Assembly (NCBI RefSeq): GCF_002806945.1
Contig: NZ_NIHC01000001.1
Coordinates: 744,001-808,000 of the forward strand
Source of the DNA: Marinobacter salexigens
GTDB lineage: Bacteria > Pseudomonadota > Gammaproteobacteria > Pseudomonadales > Oleiphilaceae
Direction: 5' to 3'
DNA: 64,000 bases
Below are positions 54,439-63,213 of this stretch, in pieces; positions within the stretch are counted from its first letter, which is position 1; each line of letters opens with the position of its first letter. The notes under the pieces were generated by a model, which was given only the letters and a program-made list of their open reading frames with translations, searched no databases and was not told the origin of the DNA. A program made the position numbers and the translations under genes.

Positions 54439-55662
54439 TTAGCTGACTTTCTTGCGAGCTGGAATGTCCTGTGCCTTCACAGCAGCATCCTCAGCACGAT
54501 ATTTGTCAATCAGCCACTTTTGCAGGCGGTGAATAACCTGCTCTTTTGAGGTCAAGCGACCCCGCGTAGCAAAACTGGATTCCATTCCGGCTTGGGTCCG
54601 ACGCCATGCAAACAGATCTTCTTCCATAACTGGCCACAGATCAGTGTGCTCTTGATCGAAGTTCTTTCTAAAATCCTCTCGTTCAAGCGTACTCTCAGGG
54701 TACAGCCAGGAAACTCCATAGTACGTCTGTGTTGGTCCAGCGGGTAACCAGATGAAATACTTAACTTTATCGGGCATCGCCACGATGAACATGTTGGGTG
54801 CAACAGTGATATAGCTCAAACGACTACGTTCTTCTTCGGTCAGACCGGGCAACCCTGGTTGCAAAATTGAGCCTGTATGAGTTGGCGCTGCATCTGGATG
54901 AGTACTGAGCAGGTGATAAGAAACGATGCCCTGAGAGTCGTCGTTATATATGGCATCTTCATCCACCGCAGACGGTGGTAGTGGATACATTTCACCCCAC
55001 GACGAAGCGTGCAGGTAACCGCAGTGGTAGCATTCGTCGTTGAAGATTTTCCAGTTCCAGTCGAAGGTTTCCATTTCCAATGGCTCTGGTGGACGCATTC
55101 CTGCCAGGTCGTAGTTTTTGAGCTGTTCGGCCAAGTTACCTAGACGATCCTGCAGCGACGGAATCGTTTCATCAAAGGTGATAAAGACAAATCCTTCCCA
55201 CTGATCAGCGCGAATTTTGGGCAGACATACCTCTTTGATGTCAAAGTCTTCCTCCACGTCTGTGAGACCTGGAGCAGAAACCAGATCACCTTTGGTACTA
55301 TAAACCCAAGCATGCAGTGGGCACTGCAAGCGGCGGGTATTACCCCGACCTTCCAGGATTAGCATCCCTTTGTGCTGACAAACATTAGACAGCACGTTTA
55401 CAGAACCACTACGATCGCGAATAACAATTAGCGGGTCGTTGCCAATAGTAACCGTGTAATAGTCGCCCGCATTCGGGATATCGGTAGCCCGACCAACACA
55501 GATCCAGTCACGGCGCCAAACTGCATTTAATTCAAACTCGTAGAATTCTTTGGACCAGTAAGTCTCAGAAGGCAACGAATAAATTGGTGAACCTTTATCA
55601 TCAGGATAACTTATATCGAAAGTTTCAATTGGTAGAGGACTTATTGTTTTTTTAATGTTCAT
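54439..55662 (-). CDS. Rieske non-heme iron oxygenase, CntA/GbcA-like
   Basis: 407 residues. The Rieske centre is C95-x-H97 (CQHKG) and C114-x2-H117 (CPLHAW). The catalytic iron site is in FNDECYHCGYLH, with His213 and His218 as ligands and a later Asp expected near DLWPVMEED. Glu210 in ECYHC is where carnitine oxygenase CntA uses a bridging Glu in place of Asp. Relatives demethylate or cleave quaternary amines and similar acids, but the substrate here cannot be read. AAGGGAG precedes the ATG. It is the first gene of the seven-gene operon. Confidence 0.9.
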   Translation of the reverse strand: MNIKKTISPLPIETFDISYPDDKGSPIYSLPSETYWSKEFYEFELNAVWRRDWICVGRATDIPNAGDYYTVTIGNDPLIVIRDRSGSVNVLSNVCQHKGMLILEGRGNTRRLQCPLHAWVYSTKGDLVSAPGLTDVEEDFDIKEVCLPKIRADQWEGFVFITFDETIPSLQDRLGNLAEQLKNYDLAGMRPPEPLEMETFDWNWKIFNDECYHCGYLHASSWGEMYPLPPSAVDEDAIYNDDSQGIVSYHLLSTHPDAAPTHTGSILQPGLPGLTEEERSRLSYITVAPNMFIVAMPDKVKYFIWLPAGPTQTYYGVSWLYPESTLEREDFRKNFDQEHTDLWPVMEEDLFAWRRTQAGMESSFATRGRLTSKEQVIHRLQKWLIDKYRAEDAAVKAQDIPARKKVS

Positions 55663-55889
55663 TTGAATATAGCTCCCTTGAAGATCAACACGACCGAATA
55701 AACCTTGCTGAAAGGACTCTAAATAAACTGTGAATCCATTTGTTATTATGTTGCCTGAGCTCTAATGCTGGGGGAAGCGAGTAGACTTCAATGCAGGGTG
55801 AGTAAACCTCAGCATGCTTGTTTAAAAAATAACGACTCATCTATGCTAGGGTGGTGTCTGTAAATTTTATAATTGTGAGCCTGGATACG
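55663..55889. other. divergent intergenic region, catabolic island
   Basis: 227 bp between the Rieske operon and the glyoxalase gene, AT-rich relative to both. It must hold two divergent promoters and probably a regulator site, but I found no palindrome convincing enough to name. Confidence 0.4.
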
Positions 55890-56300
55890 ATGACAGTAAA
55901 ACCAAACTTTCGACTTGATCACACGATGTTTCGTGTTTCTGACCTGGATGAATCGCTTGACTTTTATGTTCGCATTTTTGGCATGAAAATATTGCGGCAA
56001 AATGAATATCCGGAAGGCAGGTTTACGAATACATTTTTAGGTTATGGTCCGGAAAATGAAACCACTACTCTGGAGCTGACTTATAACTGGGATACTAAAG
56101 AGCCTTACGATAAAGGAAAGGGGTATGGGCACATTGCCTTTAATGTTGAAAATGTAAAAGAAGCTATGGCGTACTTGGAGGCTGAAGGGGTTAGTATTCG
56201 TAGCCCTGCTAAACCCATGAACCATGGCACCCGTATGCTGGGCTTTATTTATGACCCCGATGGTTATATCATCGAATTAAACGAACCAATCTCTAAATAA
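55890..56300 (+). CDS. lactoylglutathione lyase (glyoxalase I), His-type
   Basis: 136 residues with all four metal ligands of the E. coli-type enzyme: His (LDHTMFRV), Glu (LELTYNW), His (YGHIAF) and Glu (YIIELNEP). It differs from the Gln-type GloA at 25075, so the strain has two classes of glyoxalase I. It may clear methylglyoxal, or a related ketoaldehyde made in the island pathway. ATG 55890 was chosen; upstream in-frame codons lack support. It is followed by a strong terminator. The gene is AT-rich. Confidence 0.85.
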   Translation: MTVKPNFRLDHTMFRVSDLDESLDFYVRIFGMKILRQNEYPEGRFTNTFLGYGPENETTTLELTYNWDTKEPYDKGKGYGHIAFNVENVKEAMAYLEAEGVSIRSPAKPMNHGTRMLGFIYDPDGYIIELNEPISK

Positions 56301-56309
56301 AAAGATAGT

Positions 56310-56343
56310 AAAAAAACAGCGATCATTTGATCGCTGTTTTTTT
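56310..56343. terminator. bidirectional rho-independent terminator
   Basis: A 16-bp perfect stem from an A-run through ACAGCGATCA to TGATCGCTGT and a T-run, with a 2-nt loop. A- and T-runs flank both sides, so it can end the glyoxalase transcript (+) and the universal stress protein transcript (-). Confidence 0.9.
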
Positions 56344-56361
56344 GTTCTGCGTCAGCAATCT

Positions 56362-56853
56362 TCACTGAGGGTACTGCTTGCCCGTTGGTACCACATACAC
56401 GGGGATGGTTGAACGGCGAATGACGCGTTGGGTCTTGCTGCTTTGCATCCCGGCACGGTTCTCGGTGCCCATTACGATCACATCGGCACCTTCTGCAGTC
56501 GCCGCATCCAGAATTGCCTGATCATACCGCCCCGTCACCACCATTGGCCGCACCACAACGTCGCTGTACTGCCCCATGTCCTTCTGCTCATCCGACATGA
56601 TTTCCTGCAGCCGTGCTTCCATCTTCGCCATGACCCGACGCACACCTTCATCGTGCACCTCTGCCACCAGGTCTGCAGGCAAGTATTCTTTGATCAGCGC
56701 CTCACCCATAGACCCGACCGGTCTGATGACATGCAACATAATCAGTTCAGCGTCGTTTCTGTACGCCAGTTTCAACGCATGACGATATACATGTCGACTA
56801 TGGGGCCCGAGCGCAGTGGTATACAACACCCGGTTAATCTTTGGCATATTCAT
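56362..56853 (-). CDS. universal stress protein, UspA family
   Basis: 163 residues with the UspA fold: YTTALGPHSRHVYRHALKLAYRNDAELIMLHVIRP at the start, GADVIVMGTENR and VIRRSTIPVYVVP at the end. The G-2x-G-9x-G(S/T) ATP loop is not intact in the usual form. It sits 25 bp after dctM; Usp proteins such as TeaD regulate some TRAP transporters, so this may do likewise. Confidence 0.82.
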   Translation of the reverse strand: MNMPKINRVLYTTALGPHSRHVYRHALKLAYRNDAELIMLHVIRPVGSMGEALIKEYLPADLVAEVHDEGVRRVMAKMEARLQEIMSDEQKDMGQYSDVVVRPMVVTGRYDQAILDAATAEGADVIVMGTENRAGMQSSKTQRVIRRSTIPVYVVPTGKQYPQ

Positions 56854-56878
56854 GAGTTAGTCCTTCTGGTCTTCATTC

Positions 56879-58192
56879 TTATGACATTAACTGTGGCAAG
56901 AACAGCGCGATGTTCGGAAACAGACTCACTACCATGACGACAGCAGCCATTAACAAGAAGAATGGAAACGCTGCTTTTACGATCGTACCGATAGGCTGCC
57001 CGGTCAGGCCCTGAAGTATGAATAAGTTGAACCCTACTGGCGGCGTCATTTGCGCTAACTCAATCATCAGCACCAAAAATACGCCGTACCAGATTGGGTC
57101 AAACCCTGCCTGCAAAATCAGCGGTAGCGTGATCGGCAGACTCATAACGATGATAGAAATACCATCAAGGAAGAATCCGAGAACCACATAAAACAACGCT
57201 AGAATCAGCAACAAGGCATAAGGCGTGAGCCCCATACTTTCAATTACAGCCACCAGCTGCGAGGGGATGTGCAAATAGCCAATGGACGTGGACAGCAGCG
57301 CCGCAGCAATCAGGATGGAACACACCATGCACGAGGTACGTATTGCTCCCATAGCGGCCTCGATAATGACCTTCCATGAGAAACTGCCCATAACGATTGT
57401 CACTAAGAACGTAGCCAACACTCCGACCGCTGCGGCTTCTGAAGGTGTCGCAATACCGGCATAGATGCTACCTAGCACCAGCACGATCAGAAACACCACC
57501 GGTAACAAGTTCTGCAACCCGCTGATACACTCTTTCAGACTGAACGGCTCCGTCTCTTTGGGTGCCAAATCTGGGTTCATGCTACAGCGAGTGATGATGT
57601 ACATGGAGTAAACAAATGCGACCAGCAAGCCCGGAAGAATACCGGCGGCAAAGAGCTTGGCGATCGAAACCTCGGCCAACACGCCGTAAATAATCATTAC
57701 GATTGAGGGTGGGATCAACAAGCCCAGACTGCCCGCACCCGCCAACGAACCGATTGATAGAGAATTACTGTAATTACGCTCGGCCAGGGCACCGGTAGTA
57801 ATTTTGCCGACCGTCGCCGTGGTTGCCGACGTAGAGCCACTTACCGCTGCGAACAGGGTGCAGCCCAGCACGTTAGTGTGCAGAAGGCGGCCTGGCATCC
57901 ATTGCACTAGTGGCGACAAACCACGAAACAGCCGGTCGGATATATCGGTACGGAAAATAATCTCTCCCATCCATATAAACAAAGGGATCGCCGATAATTC
58001 CCAGGCACTGGAACTGCGCCAGATAATGGATTTGGCGATGATACCAATTCGATCCATCGGGAAATCTGCAAGAATTGCCAAACTGCATATTGAGACCAGT
58101 ATTAGACCTGAAAATACCCATACCCCAAGTCCAAGGAAAAGTATAATCAGCAACAACATGAAGCCCATGCTTAATAGAACATCCATCGTCAT
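56879..58192 (-). CDS. dctM: TRAP transporter large permease, DctM
   Basis: 437 residues with about 12 hydrophobic helices, including GSTSATTATVGKI and the LLIPPSIVMIIYGVLAEVSIAKLFAAGILPGL stretch usual in DctM. It forms the sodium-driven channel of the uptake system. It lies 9 bp after dctQ. Confidence 0.93.
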   Translation of the reverse strand: MTMDVLLSMGFMLLLIILFLGLGVWVFSGLILVSICSLAILADFPMDRIGIIAKSIIWRSSSAWELSAIPLFIWMGEIIFRTDISDRLFRGLSPLVQWMPGRLLHTNVLGCTLFAAVSGSTSATTATVGKITTGALAERNYSNSLSIGSLAGAGSLGLLIPPSIVMIIYGVLAEVSIAKLFAAGILPGLLVAFVYSMYIITRCSMNPDLAPKETEPFSLKECISGLQNLLPVVFLIVLVLGSIYAGIATPSEAAAVGVLATFLVTIVMGSFSWKVIIEAAMGAIRTSCMVCSILIAAALLSTSIGYLHIPSQLVAVIESMGLTPYALLLILALFYVVLGFFLDGISIIVMSLPITLPLILQAGFDPIWYGVFLVLMIELAQMTPPVGFNLFILQGLTGQPIGTIVKAAFPFFLLMAAVVMVVSLFPNIALFLPQLMS

Positions 58193-58201
58193 TTACCTTT
58201 T

Positions 58202-58741
58202 TTATTGTTCAGACATTAGTTTACTGCCAGATAGCAATCTCAGAACATAAGCGAGCATCTGAATAACAAATATGACCAGACCAATAAGGATTAATGATTC
58301 CGGAATCCATAAAGGGACTTGAGCAATTGTTTCACTAGTTGAGCCACGCTCAAAGTGACGGCTGATGCTTCTCCAGAAATACCGTGCAATAAAAGAGCAT
58401 AAAACCAGCGTTGTCACTACACAGGATATTTCAAGGGTTTTGCGTGCGAGCGCGCTGCGAACTTTAAGAAGTATAAAGTTAACCCTGATTAGCACGTTAT
58501 GTTCGAAGGTATAGCCCAGCGCCAAAAATGTCATCGCCGCGACGCCATAACCAACGAATTCATCAAGCACAAAGGTGGATGTACTGAAAAAATACCTGAG
58601 CAAAATCTCTACTATAATATGCAGAGTCATTCCCGCCATAAAGATAACAGCAGCAATTGCCCCAGCCATTGAAAGCCGACTTGCAAGAACAGAAAACCCA
58701 GTCGCAAACACGCTAAAGGCTTTCATGAAGGGATTATTCAT
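58202..58741 (-). CDS. dctQ: TRAP transporter small permease, DctQ
   Basis: 179 residues with four membrane helices. DEFVGYGVAAMTFLALGYTFEHNVLIRVNFI is the conserved DctQ core. It couples the binding protein to DctM. It is 128 bp after dctP and 9 bp before dctM. Confidence 0.9.
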   Translation of the reverse strand: MNNPFMKAFSVFATGFSVLASRLSMAGAIAAVIFMAGMTLHIIVEILLRYFFSTSTFVLDEFVGYGVAAMTFLALGYTFEHNVLIRVNFILLKVRSALARKTLEISCVVTTLVLCSFIARYFWRSISRHFERGSTSETIAQVPLWIPESLILIGLVIFVIQMLAYVLRLLSGSKLMSEQ

Positions 58742-58869
58742 TGTTTAACCGTCCCATTTTTTAGCAACCACACGTGGCAGTTCTGCATGATATGGATACA
58801 ACTCACCCATCAACAGCAACTATTGCAGCTGGTAAGTGAGTTATATCGACATCAGATCAACTTGGGTGT

Positions 58870-59877
58870 TTATTGAATATTTTTGATAGCGGCCCGATAA
58901 CTGGTCAGGATCTCACGGCCATCGGGGCCCATTTTGCTGGCCCAGGACTCAATAACGGGTGTTGAGGCGTCTTGCAGTTCTTTACGGAAGTTTGCTGGAA
59001 CTTCGTTCATGATGGTGACACCACGACGTTCAGCTTCGGCATAGCTGTTCTGAATAATGGTGCTCGCATTAGCCCATAGTTTGTCTTCGGTCTCTTTGGC
59101 GGCGGCTTCTACAGCAGCTTGTAATTCCGGAGTCAAATCGTCCCATACATCGCGATTCATCGTCACCAGGTTGATGGTGCTGTCATAGTTAATCGCAGTG
59201 AAATAGGTAACGTAGTCGTTGAAGCTGGAGCTCAATCCAGACTCAATCGACGTCAGCACCGCATCGATGCCACCGGTACTTAGCAAAGGCACTATGTCGG
59301 CCCAGCTCAGCTGGATAGGGGCTGAGCCCACATCGCGGAACACCTGAGTCCCGTTAGCATCGTAGGTGCGCATTTTGAGGTTGCCAATGGCTTCGTGGCT
59401 CTGCAGCGGTGCTTTTCCCCAAATACCACTGGAAGGCCAGGGTGACGAGTACAGCAAGCGCTGGTTGTATTTAGCCAACACCCGCTCATAGGTTGGGCGC
59501 GCCGTATCAAACAGCATCCGCGCTTCTTCAGTGTTGGAGCTCAAAAATGGAAGCGACGACAACAAGAAGACCGGGTTAATGCCGCCCAAGGGAGGAATGA
59601 AGGTGTTGGCAACCTGGACGATGCCATCGCCCACCGCATCCAGCTGGTCTTTGGATTTGAAACCCAAAGCGCCACCGAAGTGATGCGCAATTTTAATCTT
59701 GCCACCACTTTTCTCTTCAAGAAGCGCCGAGAAGGCCTGGTCTCCTTTACCTTGGACAGATGTCGCAGGGTACTCGTTTGGCATATCCCAAACGATTTCT
59801 TTGGCACTTACAGATGTGATATTGGTCAAGGTAAAAGCTAATGAAAGAACTAGTATAGTGCTTGTTGTTTTTCTCAT
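58870..59877 (-). CDS. dctP: TRAP transporter substrate-binding protein, DctP
   Basis: 335 residues with a Sec signal peptide ending VSA (about 25). Arg170 in NLKMRTYDANG is the Arg that pairs with the ligand's carboxylate in most DctP proteins. Its AGAGAAGAT ribosome site is good. It lies 135 bp after the LysR gene on the same strand. Together with dctQM it completes a TRAP system, probably for the carboxylate degraded by the Rieske operon. Confidence 0.92.
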   Translation of the reverse strand: MRKTTSTILVLSLAFTLTNITSVSAKEIVWDMPNEYPATSVQGKGDQAFSALLEEKSGGKIKIAHHFGGALGFKSKDQLDAVGDGIVQVANTFIPPLGGINPVFLLSSLPFLSSNTEEARMLFDTARPTYERVLAKYNQRLLYSSPWPSSGIWGKAPLQSHEAIGNLKMRTYDANGTQVFRDVGSAPIQLSWADIVPLLSTGGIDAVLTSIESGLSSSFNDYVTYFTAINYDSTINLVTMNRDVWDDLTPELQAAVEAAAKETEDKLWANASTIIQNSYAEAERRGVTIMNEVPANFRKELQDASTPVIESWASKMGPDGREILTSYRAAIKNIQ

Positions 59878-60012
59878 ATCTTCTCTCCACTGGCTTGAGA
59901 ATATTTATTGTAATTAGGAAAACAGCAATGATGAGCTCACCACCTGAGACTCATACTGTCATAAATTTACGCGGCTGGAGTGGAGGCGTGCTCATGCTTC
60001 TATGAGCTAGAT

Positions 60013-60900
60013 TCACATATGGCCTGGGTCTGTTTCTGCCAAAAGCCAATCGACGAAAATCTGCATATTCTTGGTCAACTGAAAGTTTTTTGGATAAACC
60101 AAGTAGTAGGAATAAGTATCAAGCGAAATATCAAAAAGTTGTACTAGCCTCCCGTCGGCAAGATACTCTCTCAAAAGCGCCGGACACCCCAACATAATGC
60201 CCTGATTATTGAGGATCGACTGCAGCCGTACGTTGGTATCATCAATGGTCAAATTGGTGGAAAAATCCACCGGTCCCGCTTCGGCTTTGTCTACCCATGC
60301 ACCCCAAGCTGAATGATCCTCATCATGAATAAGTGTGTACCTGGCCAGGTCAGCCGGCGATACTGGGCGCCCCTGCTCTTCGATCAGCCCGGCACTGCAG
60401 ATTGGTGTCAGGTTGCCAGGCACTAACATTTTAGCTTCCAGATCAGGCCAGTCGCCTTTGCCCCAGAGAATCTCCAGGTCAATGTTTTCTGTATTGAAAT
60501 CCATTATTTTTATAGTGTGAATCAGATCAATCCTAATCTGTGGCCACATACCCCAGAATCGGTTTAGCCGTTGCGCCAGCCAAGCCCCCGAAAAGAAAGG
60601 GCGTAGAGCAATGCGGAGAGATTCCGTATCCCGGTTTCGCTGCGTGTCCAGAATGGCCCTGGCTATTTGGTCGAATGGTTGCTCTAAGGCCTGATGCAGG
60701 CGCGCACCTTCTGGTGTCAAAGAAAGAGCGCGGTTTTGCCTTAGGAACAGCTTGACCCCTAGATAATCTTCAAGTGCACGAATTTGATGGCTGATAGCCG
60801 AAGGCGAAACCAGCAGTTCATCGGCCGCACGCGTGAAGTTCAGATGGCTTCCGGCAACTACGAACGTCTTGAGTCCATTCAGCAAGGGTAAGTGCAGCAT
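60013..60900 (-). CDS. LysR family regulator (GcvA-like)
   Basis: 295 residues. An N-terminal winged HTH (NFTRAADELLVSPSAISHQIRALEDYLGVKLFLRQNRALSLTPEGARL) is followed by an effector domain with EILWGKGDWPDLEAKMLVPGNLTPICS, of the GcvA type. It lies upstream of the TRAP genes on the same strand and is the only regulator in the island, so it likely controls the TRAP and Rieske operons. Confidence 0.9.
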   Translation of the reverse strand: MLHLPLLNGLKTFVVAGSHLNFTRAADELLVSPSAISHQIRALEDYLGVKLFLRQNRALSLTPEGARLHQALEQPFDQIARAILDTQRNRDTESLRIALRPFFSGAWLAQRLNRFWGMWPQIRIDLIHTIKIMDFNTENIDLEILWGKGDWPDLEAKMLVPGNLTPICSAGLIEEQGRPVSPADLARYTLIHDEDHSAWGAWVDKAEAGPVDFSTNLTIDDTNVRLQSILNNQGIMLGCPALLREYLADGRLVQLFDISLDTYSYYLVYPKNFQLTKNMQIFVDWLLAETDPGHM

Positions 60901-61339
60901 GTTTTTGTTCTCTCAAAACTGTGAGCGGTAAAAACGATCTGTGGTGCCTTCTGAGCTGGCCTTCAGCACCTTAAAAGCAATGCCAACAAGCCCTTGGTAC
61001 CAATGCCCCGATCATTTTTTTACTTTTTATACCACCACTTAGTAATTGGTCAATTTCGAATCGTGCAGTTCACACGGTTGGAGTGTAATAGTTATTGAGT
61101 GGCATCAAGCAGGGTACTAACAACATGTTCGAATAATCGATGCAGTTCCAGAAAATCTGGTTCACATATGCATGGCACAAACAATAGACTTGAAGTCTTT
61201 AGTAACTCCAAGCTGATAGCAATTATCCAAACGTATTGTTTAAATTTCCTGCAGCAGGCTCGCTGGGCGAAAGGTCTTCACTATTTGGAAAGAGCCGGGG
61301 TGACCTTTTTAGCTTATTATCGCCTGATTAGGAGTAATC
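60901..61339. other. long intergenic region at the island edge
   Basis: 439 bp, AT-rich, without a convincing gene on either strand. It contains the LysR promoter region, a T-run near 61016, and a short inverted repeat (AGACTT / AAGTCT) near 61190. I see no tRNA, integrase or clear direct repeat marking an integration site. Confidence 0.5.
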
Positions 61340-63208
61340 TCAGCTGCCTGACAAGGTTGATTCTGACGCTTCCAGCCTTGGGTTTCTGGGGTAATAGCGC
61401 TCTGGTAACCGCTCGATATAAGGGAAAAAGCGCGCATCTTTGTAGGGCATTTTCATAAAGCCAGATACACCCAGCCCGCTAATCTGATCCACAGCCGCCA
61501 GAATTTCATCCAGCCGCTGGCGGAATTCATCTTCTTTATCCGGATCCAGCAGTCGGTATTGGCTGTGAATTTTGAGGTGAAGGGGTAGAGCCTCGAAGAT
61601 AATCATACCGGTATGGCGGATGCTGTTGAGTGCTTCGAGGGATTTGATGATGGGTTCAGGCAGCACCAGAAATTCCTCCGGGTCTGGCCCATCTTCAAAG
61701 TAGGAGTGTATACGTGAGCGGTCTTCCACTTCAGGAGCGGAACTTACCTGGTATGGCAGTCGCATCTCTGGTGGCGCCACGAACGGCTGGTCTTGTTGCT
61801 CCCGTTCAATGTGCAGGGTGTCCCGGGCGTTAAACAGGCAGCTTTTGAAAATGCCCTGGCGATAGATTGCCTGGGCAAGATTCACCATGTTGTTCACAGA
61901 AGTGGTAAAGGACGTTCGCAGCTCAGGGTCGTGGAGGTTCAGGGACGTGTCCACGTACACGCCTTCTGGTTCCCAGCGAACCGCCAGGCCACCTTCTACC
62001 GGGTAGCGTCCCAGCCGACTGACCGCGGCCAGGAAGGCTTTCTCTGTGTCACCCATGCCCTGCATGAAGTTTTTGTAGTACCGATCCAGCTGCACATCGT
62101 CCACATCGTCCAAGGATTCGTCGGATCCTTCCTGGCGCAGGAAGGATTTTCGTGAGCTGTAAACCACGGTGTCGATTTCCCGATCTGAAATGCGTGTCCA
62201 GATGGGCACCAATTGTGTGGGAGGTGGCTCCGGTAGATCGATCATTACCGTACGTGCCATACGTGGCATTTCGTTCAGATAATGGTCACCGGCCCGCATG
62301 CGTAGCACAGGGTCGGGGTCCAGCATGCCGTCCAGCATGCGTGCAAATTCCATGGGCAAGCCGAGCGATGTAGCAGGAATGGCCAAATGGCCGAAGCGGC
62401 AAGACTGCCCGGAGGCCAAGGCATAAAGCGTGGCCGCCGCACCTTGCTCATCAAATCGTGGCGATGAGAGCCCGCCGTAGAGCTGCTCTTCGCCAATGAA
62501 GTACACATCACCCAGTCGGGCGTTGGTTTGTTGCAGGTTATCAGACATCAGCTCCATCACGCTGGGGCTGAGAAATTGCTGGTTAGCATCCAGTTGAGCG
62601 AAGACCGACGAACCCCAGTCAATCAGGGCGATGTTCTCGGTCTCGGCATCAAACACCAGGTTGGAGGGTTTGATATCGCCATGCACAATCGGGCGCCTTC
62701 CGCTGTCGGCTTCGCGTCGCAAATTGCGCAGGATGTCGGCCAGTTGATCGGCAATGCGAATAATCAGGCGTGGGCTCAGGCGGCCTTGTTGGAGGGATAC
62801 TTCCTCCAGGTTAAAGCCGGGTGCACGCTCCATCACCAGAATTGGTTGGCTGCCTGCACGATGGTAGGCCACCAGAGCGGGCACCCGGGGGTGCTCCACC
62901 TGTTCCAGTATGTAGGCTTCGTCTTCCAGCCGGTCATGCAGGTGTTGGGGCAGGGTGATGCGGGTGAACTTGAATACGTGCTCAAGATCCCGCGCACCCT
63001 CCAGTGGCCGTCGGCCGGCAAATACAAAGCCAAAGGCGCCCTTGCCAATCATCGAGATGTCCGCATAGCCCATCTGCCTGAGCTGATCTGTGCACAGCTC
63101 CACCCAGTCTTTCAGCTTTCTGGCATCGTCGTGGCTGAGCAGGTAAATCGACTGCTCTTCCGGGATGTAGAATTGCTGAAGCTGGGCTTGTTGGTTTGGT
63201 GGCGCCAT
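61340..63208 (-). CDS. Hanks-type Ser/Thr protein kinase with unknown C-terminal domain
   Basis: 622 residues from ATG 63208. Kinase landmarks are the Gly loop GKGAFGFVF (55-63), Lys80 (HVFKF), HGDIKPSN (176-183) and DWGSS (197-201, replacing DFG). All catalytic residues are present, so it should be active. The C-terminal half (about 330-622) is a separate domain with no signature I recognise, ending FMKMPYKDARFFPYIERLPERYYP. There is no membrane helix. It starts 5 bp after the E2 stop, so it is co-translated with the dehydrogenase complex. Confidence 0.85.
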   Translation of the reverse strand: MAPPNQQAQLQQFYIPEEQSIYLLSHDDARKLKDWVELCTDQLRQMGYADISMIGKGAFGFVFAGRRPLEGARDLEHVFKFTRITLPQHLHDRLEDEAYILEQVEHPRVPALVAYHRAGSQPILVMERAPGFNLEEVSLQQGRLSPRLIIRIADQLADILRNLRREADSGRRPIVHGDIKPSNLVFDAETENIALIDWGSSVFAQLDANQQFLSPSVMELMSDNLQQTNARLGDVYFIGEEQLYGGLSSPRFDEQGAAATLYALASGQSCRFGHLAIPATSLGLPMEFARMLDGMLDPDPVLRMRAGDHYLNEMPRMARTVMIDLPEPPPTQLVPIWTRISDREIDTVVYSSRKSFLRQEGSDESLDDVDDVQLDRYYKNFMQGMGDTEKAFLAAVSRLGRYPVEGGLAVRWEPEGVYVDTSLNLHDPELRTSFTTSVNNMVNLAQAIYRQGIFKSCLFNARDTLHIEREQQDQPFVAPPEMRLPYQVSSAPEVEDRSRIHSYFEDGPDPEEFLVLPEPIIKSLEALNSIRHTGMIIFEALPLHLKIHSQYRLLDPDKEDEFRQRLDEILAAVDQISGLGVSGFMKMPYKDARFFPYIERLPERYYPRNPRLEASESTLSGS

Positions 63209-63213
63209 TCCAA

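Noticed and set aside
60901-61339. Possible att site or transposon remnant at the edge of the catabolic island
   Set aside because: No integrase, tRNA end, terminal inverted repeat or target duplication could be seen.
61099-61458. 119-codon plus-strand frame across the island-edge gap
   Set aside because: It runs into the antisense of the kinase C-terminus, has no ribosome site, and shows no family pattern.
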